Made by a program: the position numbers and the translations under genes. A stretch of DNA of 64,000 bases from Sphingobacteriales bacterium 46-32. GTDB taxonomy: Bacteria; Bacteroidota; Bacteroidia; Chitinophagales; Chitinophagaceae. This document shows, in pieces, positions 62,404-64,000 of the stretch. Where the stretch lies: positions 310,001-374,000 of the forward strand of contig MKTY01000019.1 in the NCBI GenBank assembly GCA_001898485.1. Direction: 5' to 3'. The notes beneath the pieces were generated by a model, which saw only the letters and a list, made by a program, of their open reading frames with translations, did not search any database and was not told the origin of the DNA. Each line of letters begins with the position of its first letter. Position 1 is the first letter of the stretch.

Positions 62404-62595
62404 TTAAATGAAGTTTACAATGCTGAAAACAGAACCAGAGGTACTATGGGGGTGGCTGTTGCGGTGAATAGTATCAACAACAACTTCCCGCAAAACAGGG
62501 ACAACAACAGAAGAAGTAGTAGGAGTGTCCTTCCATAATGGTTTTAAGTACCCTATAAAGGTAGTAGACTTTTGTTTATTTTCAGGTAAACCCAT
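62404..62595 (-). CDS. 63-residue unknown protein between metB-like and metY genes
   Basis: The reading frame starts at ATG 62595, 38 bases after the stop of the cystathionine-synthase gene, and ends 19 bases before metY. The product (MGLPENKQKSTTFIGYLKPL, then TTSSVVVPVLREVVVDTIHR, N-S-H-P-H-S) has no TM helix, cysteine or known domain. There is no run of methionine codons, so it is not a classic attenuator peptide. Its tight fit within the operon favours a real gene or a translated leader for metY; a structured RNA leader on the same DNA is an alternative. Confidence 0.35.
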   Translation of the reverse strand: MGLPENKQKSTTFIGYLKPLWKDTPTTSSVVVPVLREVVVDTIHRNSHPHSTSGSVFSIVNFI

Positions 62596-62633
62596 TTGTT
62601 AATTTATTTTAAGCCCTAGCGGGCGTTTGTTTG

Positions 62634-63827
62634 TTATATACTTACCAGGCTGGCAGCAGCCTTTTTATTTTTTTGCTGAATGATTACCCGATCCAGTGCC
62701 TGCTCCAGGTCGGCGATCAGGTCGGCAGCTTCTTCCAGCCCTACCGACAGGCGAATGAGACTGTCAGCTATTCCTGATGCCTGGCGGGTGGCAGCAGGAA
62801 TGGATTTATGTGTCATGCTGGCCGGATGGCACAACAGGCTTTTTACACCACCCAGGCTTTCGGCCAGTTTGAAAAGCTCCGTATGTGTAATAACCTCATT
62901 GGCCGCTTCTGTACGGTCATCACGCAGCTTAAAGGATACAATACCGCCGAAACCAGACGATTGCTGACGGGCAATTTCATGGTTGGGGTGTTGTTTCAGA
63001 CCGGGGTAATAGACCTGTGCCACGGCAGGGTGCTGCTGCAGAAACTCCGCAATAGCAGCCGCATTGGCACTATGCTGGCGTACCCGCAGGTGCAGTGTTT
63101 CGATGCCACGTATGACCAGCCAGCTGTCAAACGGTCCCAGTATGGCGCCGGAGGCATTCTGAATGTATTTGATACGCTGACCCAGCTCTTCGGTACGTGT
63201 AACTACCACTCCGGCAATCAGGTCGCTATGTCCGCCCAGGTATTTCGTAGCGGAGTGCACTACAATATCAGCTCCCAGCGAAATAGGTTGTTGTAAGGCG
63301 GGTGTAGCAAAAGTGTTATCCACGCAAAGCCAGCACCGGTTGTCGCGGGCTATAGCAGCAATAGCACGGATATCGGAAATGCGGAGTGTGGGATTGCTGG
63401 GTGTTTCGATCCAGATCAGTTTGGTTTGTGGGGTAAGGGCGCTTACTACTTCGTTGATATCGGTAGTGTCTACATAACGTACCGTGATCCCGAATTTTTC
63501 ATATATAGTAGAAAAAAGCCGGAACGCACCCCCATAAATATCGCGGCAGGCAAGTATCTCATCGCCCTGTTGCAGCAGTTTTACTACAGCATCAATAGCA
63601 GCAAGGCCGCTGCCAAAGGCGATGCCGGTATGCCCGGCTTCCAGTTGGGCAATCAATTGCTCAAGCGTAGACCGGGTAGGATTGGCTGTACGGGCATAGT
63701 CATATCCTTTGTTGATGCCGGGGGCTTCCTGCACAAACGTGCTGGTTTGATAAATAGGGACCGCGATAGCGCCGGTCAGCGGGTCCACAGGAATGCTGTG
63801 AAGCAGCTGTGTTGCAGTTGTACTCAT
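62634..63827 (-). CDS. metB: cystathionine gamma-synthase/lyase-type PLP enzyme
   Basis: The 397-residue enzyme has the PLP lysine in V-H-S-A-T-K-Y-L-G-G-H (Lys195) and the blocks Y-D-Y-A-R-T-A-N-P-T-R-S-T-L-E, C-R-D-I-Y-G-G and E-T-P-S-N-P-T-L-R. The E-x-x-Q pattern and size are those of cystathionine gamma-synthase and gamma-lyase, which are hard to separate by sequence. Standing at the head of the met cluster, it probably makes cystathionine from O-acetylhomoserine and cysteine. Having both this and metY gives two parallel routes to homocysteine. Confidence 0.93.
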   Translation of the reverse strand: MSTTATQLLHSIPVDPLTGAIAVPIYQTSTFVQEAPGINKGYDYARTANPTRSTLEQLIAQLEAGHTGIAFGSGLAAIDAVVKLLQQGDEILACRDIYGGAFRLFSTIYEKFGITVRYVDTTDINEVVSALTPQTKLIWIETPSNPTLRISDIRAIAAIARDNRCWLCVDNTFATPALQQPISLGADIVVHSATKYLGGHSDLIAGVVVTRTEELGQRIKYIQNASGAILGPFDSWLVIRGIETLHLRVRQHSANAAAIAEFLQQHPAVAQVYYPGLKQHPNHEIARQQSSGFGGIVSFKLRDDRTEAANEVITHTELFKLAESLGGVKSLLCHPASMTHKSIPAATRQASGIADSLIRLSVGLEEAADLIADLEQALDRVIIQQKNKKAAASLVSI

Positions 63828-63950
63828 TGTTTAGACAGTTTGGTGCTATTGCAGGCAATAGCGGTTAAAAATTGAATAGACAGTAGGAGTGCTGATCAAG
63901 AAGGGAGGAGAGCAGGATTACCGGAGAGCGTATTGTTTTTCTGAATGATA

Positions 63951-63990
63951 TAAAACAAAACAGCTCATCCGATAAATCAGATGAGCTGTT
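63951..63990 (-). terminator. intrinsic terminator 130 bases upstream of metB
   Basis: On the minus strand AACAGCTCATC (63990-63980) pairs with GATGAGCTGTT (63969-63959) over 11 bases with a 10-base loop, followed by TTGTTTTA. It either ends a gene beyond the window or is the expression platform of a leader controlling metB. The 123 bases between it and the metB start hold only a small hairpin at 63845-63862 (GCTATTGC / GCAATAGC). Confidence 0.7.
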
Positions 63991-64000
63991 GAATATGTTT

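Noticed and set aside
62404-62633. Classic methionine attenuator peptide
   Set aside because: The short frame has only its start methionine and no run of Met codons or terminator before metY.
63890-63935. S-box-like string on the plus strand (ATCAAGAAGGGAGGAGAG)
   Set aside because: It resembles the start of a SAM-I aptamer, but the orientation faces away from the met genes and the remaining aptamer elements are not present.

Overview
The window looks like a chromosome segment of a free-living, polysaccharide-degrading Bacteroidota, most likely of the Chitinophaga / Niastella type (Chitinophagales). The signs are a SusC/SusD pair with a one-protein hybrid two-component regulator, a type IX secretion sorting domain, a LytTR response regulator, several TAnnTTTG -7 promoter elements typical of the phylum, and almost no Shine-Dalgarno sequences. 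The affiliation is inferred from gene content; no rRNA or other marker is present.

Layout. 1-4.7 kb: end of a LytTR response regulator, two small exported proteins, a VanZ-like membrane protein, a TolB/PD40 propeller protein, a pirin and a rhodanese. 4.8-6.0 kb: an overlapping pair, a winged-helix protein and an AbiEii-like nucleotidyltransferase, behind a promoter-operator that appears to give a leaderless mRNA; it resembles a toxin-antitoxin or defence module. 6.0-23.2 kb: a polysaccharide utilisation locus predicted to act on dextran-like alpha-1,6-glucan: hybrid regulator, SusC, SusD, SusE-like binding lipoprotein, GH66 endo-dextranase, GH31 alpha-glucosidase and a large (alpha/alpha)6 glycosidase of unassigned family with a C-terminal carbohydrate-binding module. 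23.2-35.1 kb: a sensor kinase with a single-domain response regulator, exported proteins of unknown function, a Crp-like regulator / darcynin / SDR operon, a T9SS-secreted beta-helix protein, and an ECF sigma factor with a membrane partner.

35.1-44.7 kb: a nitrogen-oxide island. One leftward operon carries a lipoprotein cytochrome c, a clade II NosZ, a NosL fused to a membrane domain, NosD, NosF, NosY and a group III truncated haemoglobin. Divergently placed are a Crp/Fnr regulator, a 12-TM histidine-containing membrane protein (degenerate haem-copper oxidase or NnrS-like) and the di-iron repair protein RIC/ScdA. Together they would reduce N2O and manage NO damage. A fresh tandem duplication of about 150-166 bp follows ric and has copied its last codons.

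45-52.4 kb: a second short Crp-type regulator, small lipoproteins, four VOC (glyoxalase-fold) genes, a DinB/MDMPI-like protein and a TonB-dependent receptor with a small cysteine-containing partner. 52.4-58.6 kb: an SNF2 helicase, a lipoprotein serine hydrolase, a nucleotide-sugar epimerase and a polyprenyl-phosphate-type GT2. 58.7-63.8 kb: a leftward methionine cluster (cystathionine gamma-synthase, a 63-residue unknown, O-acetylhomoserine sulfhydrylase, homoserine acetyltransferase, homoserine dehydrogenase).

Intergenic DNA holds two dispersed palindromic repeat families (GTATAAAGGGTTTAA type and ATAAGTT type). No tRNA, rRNA, CRISPR array, insertion sequence or prophage was seen.
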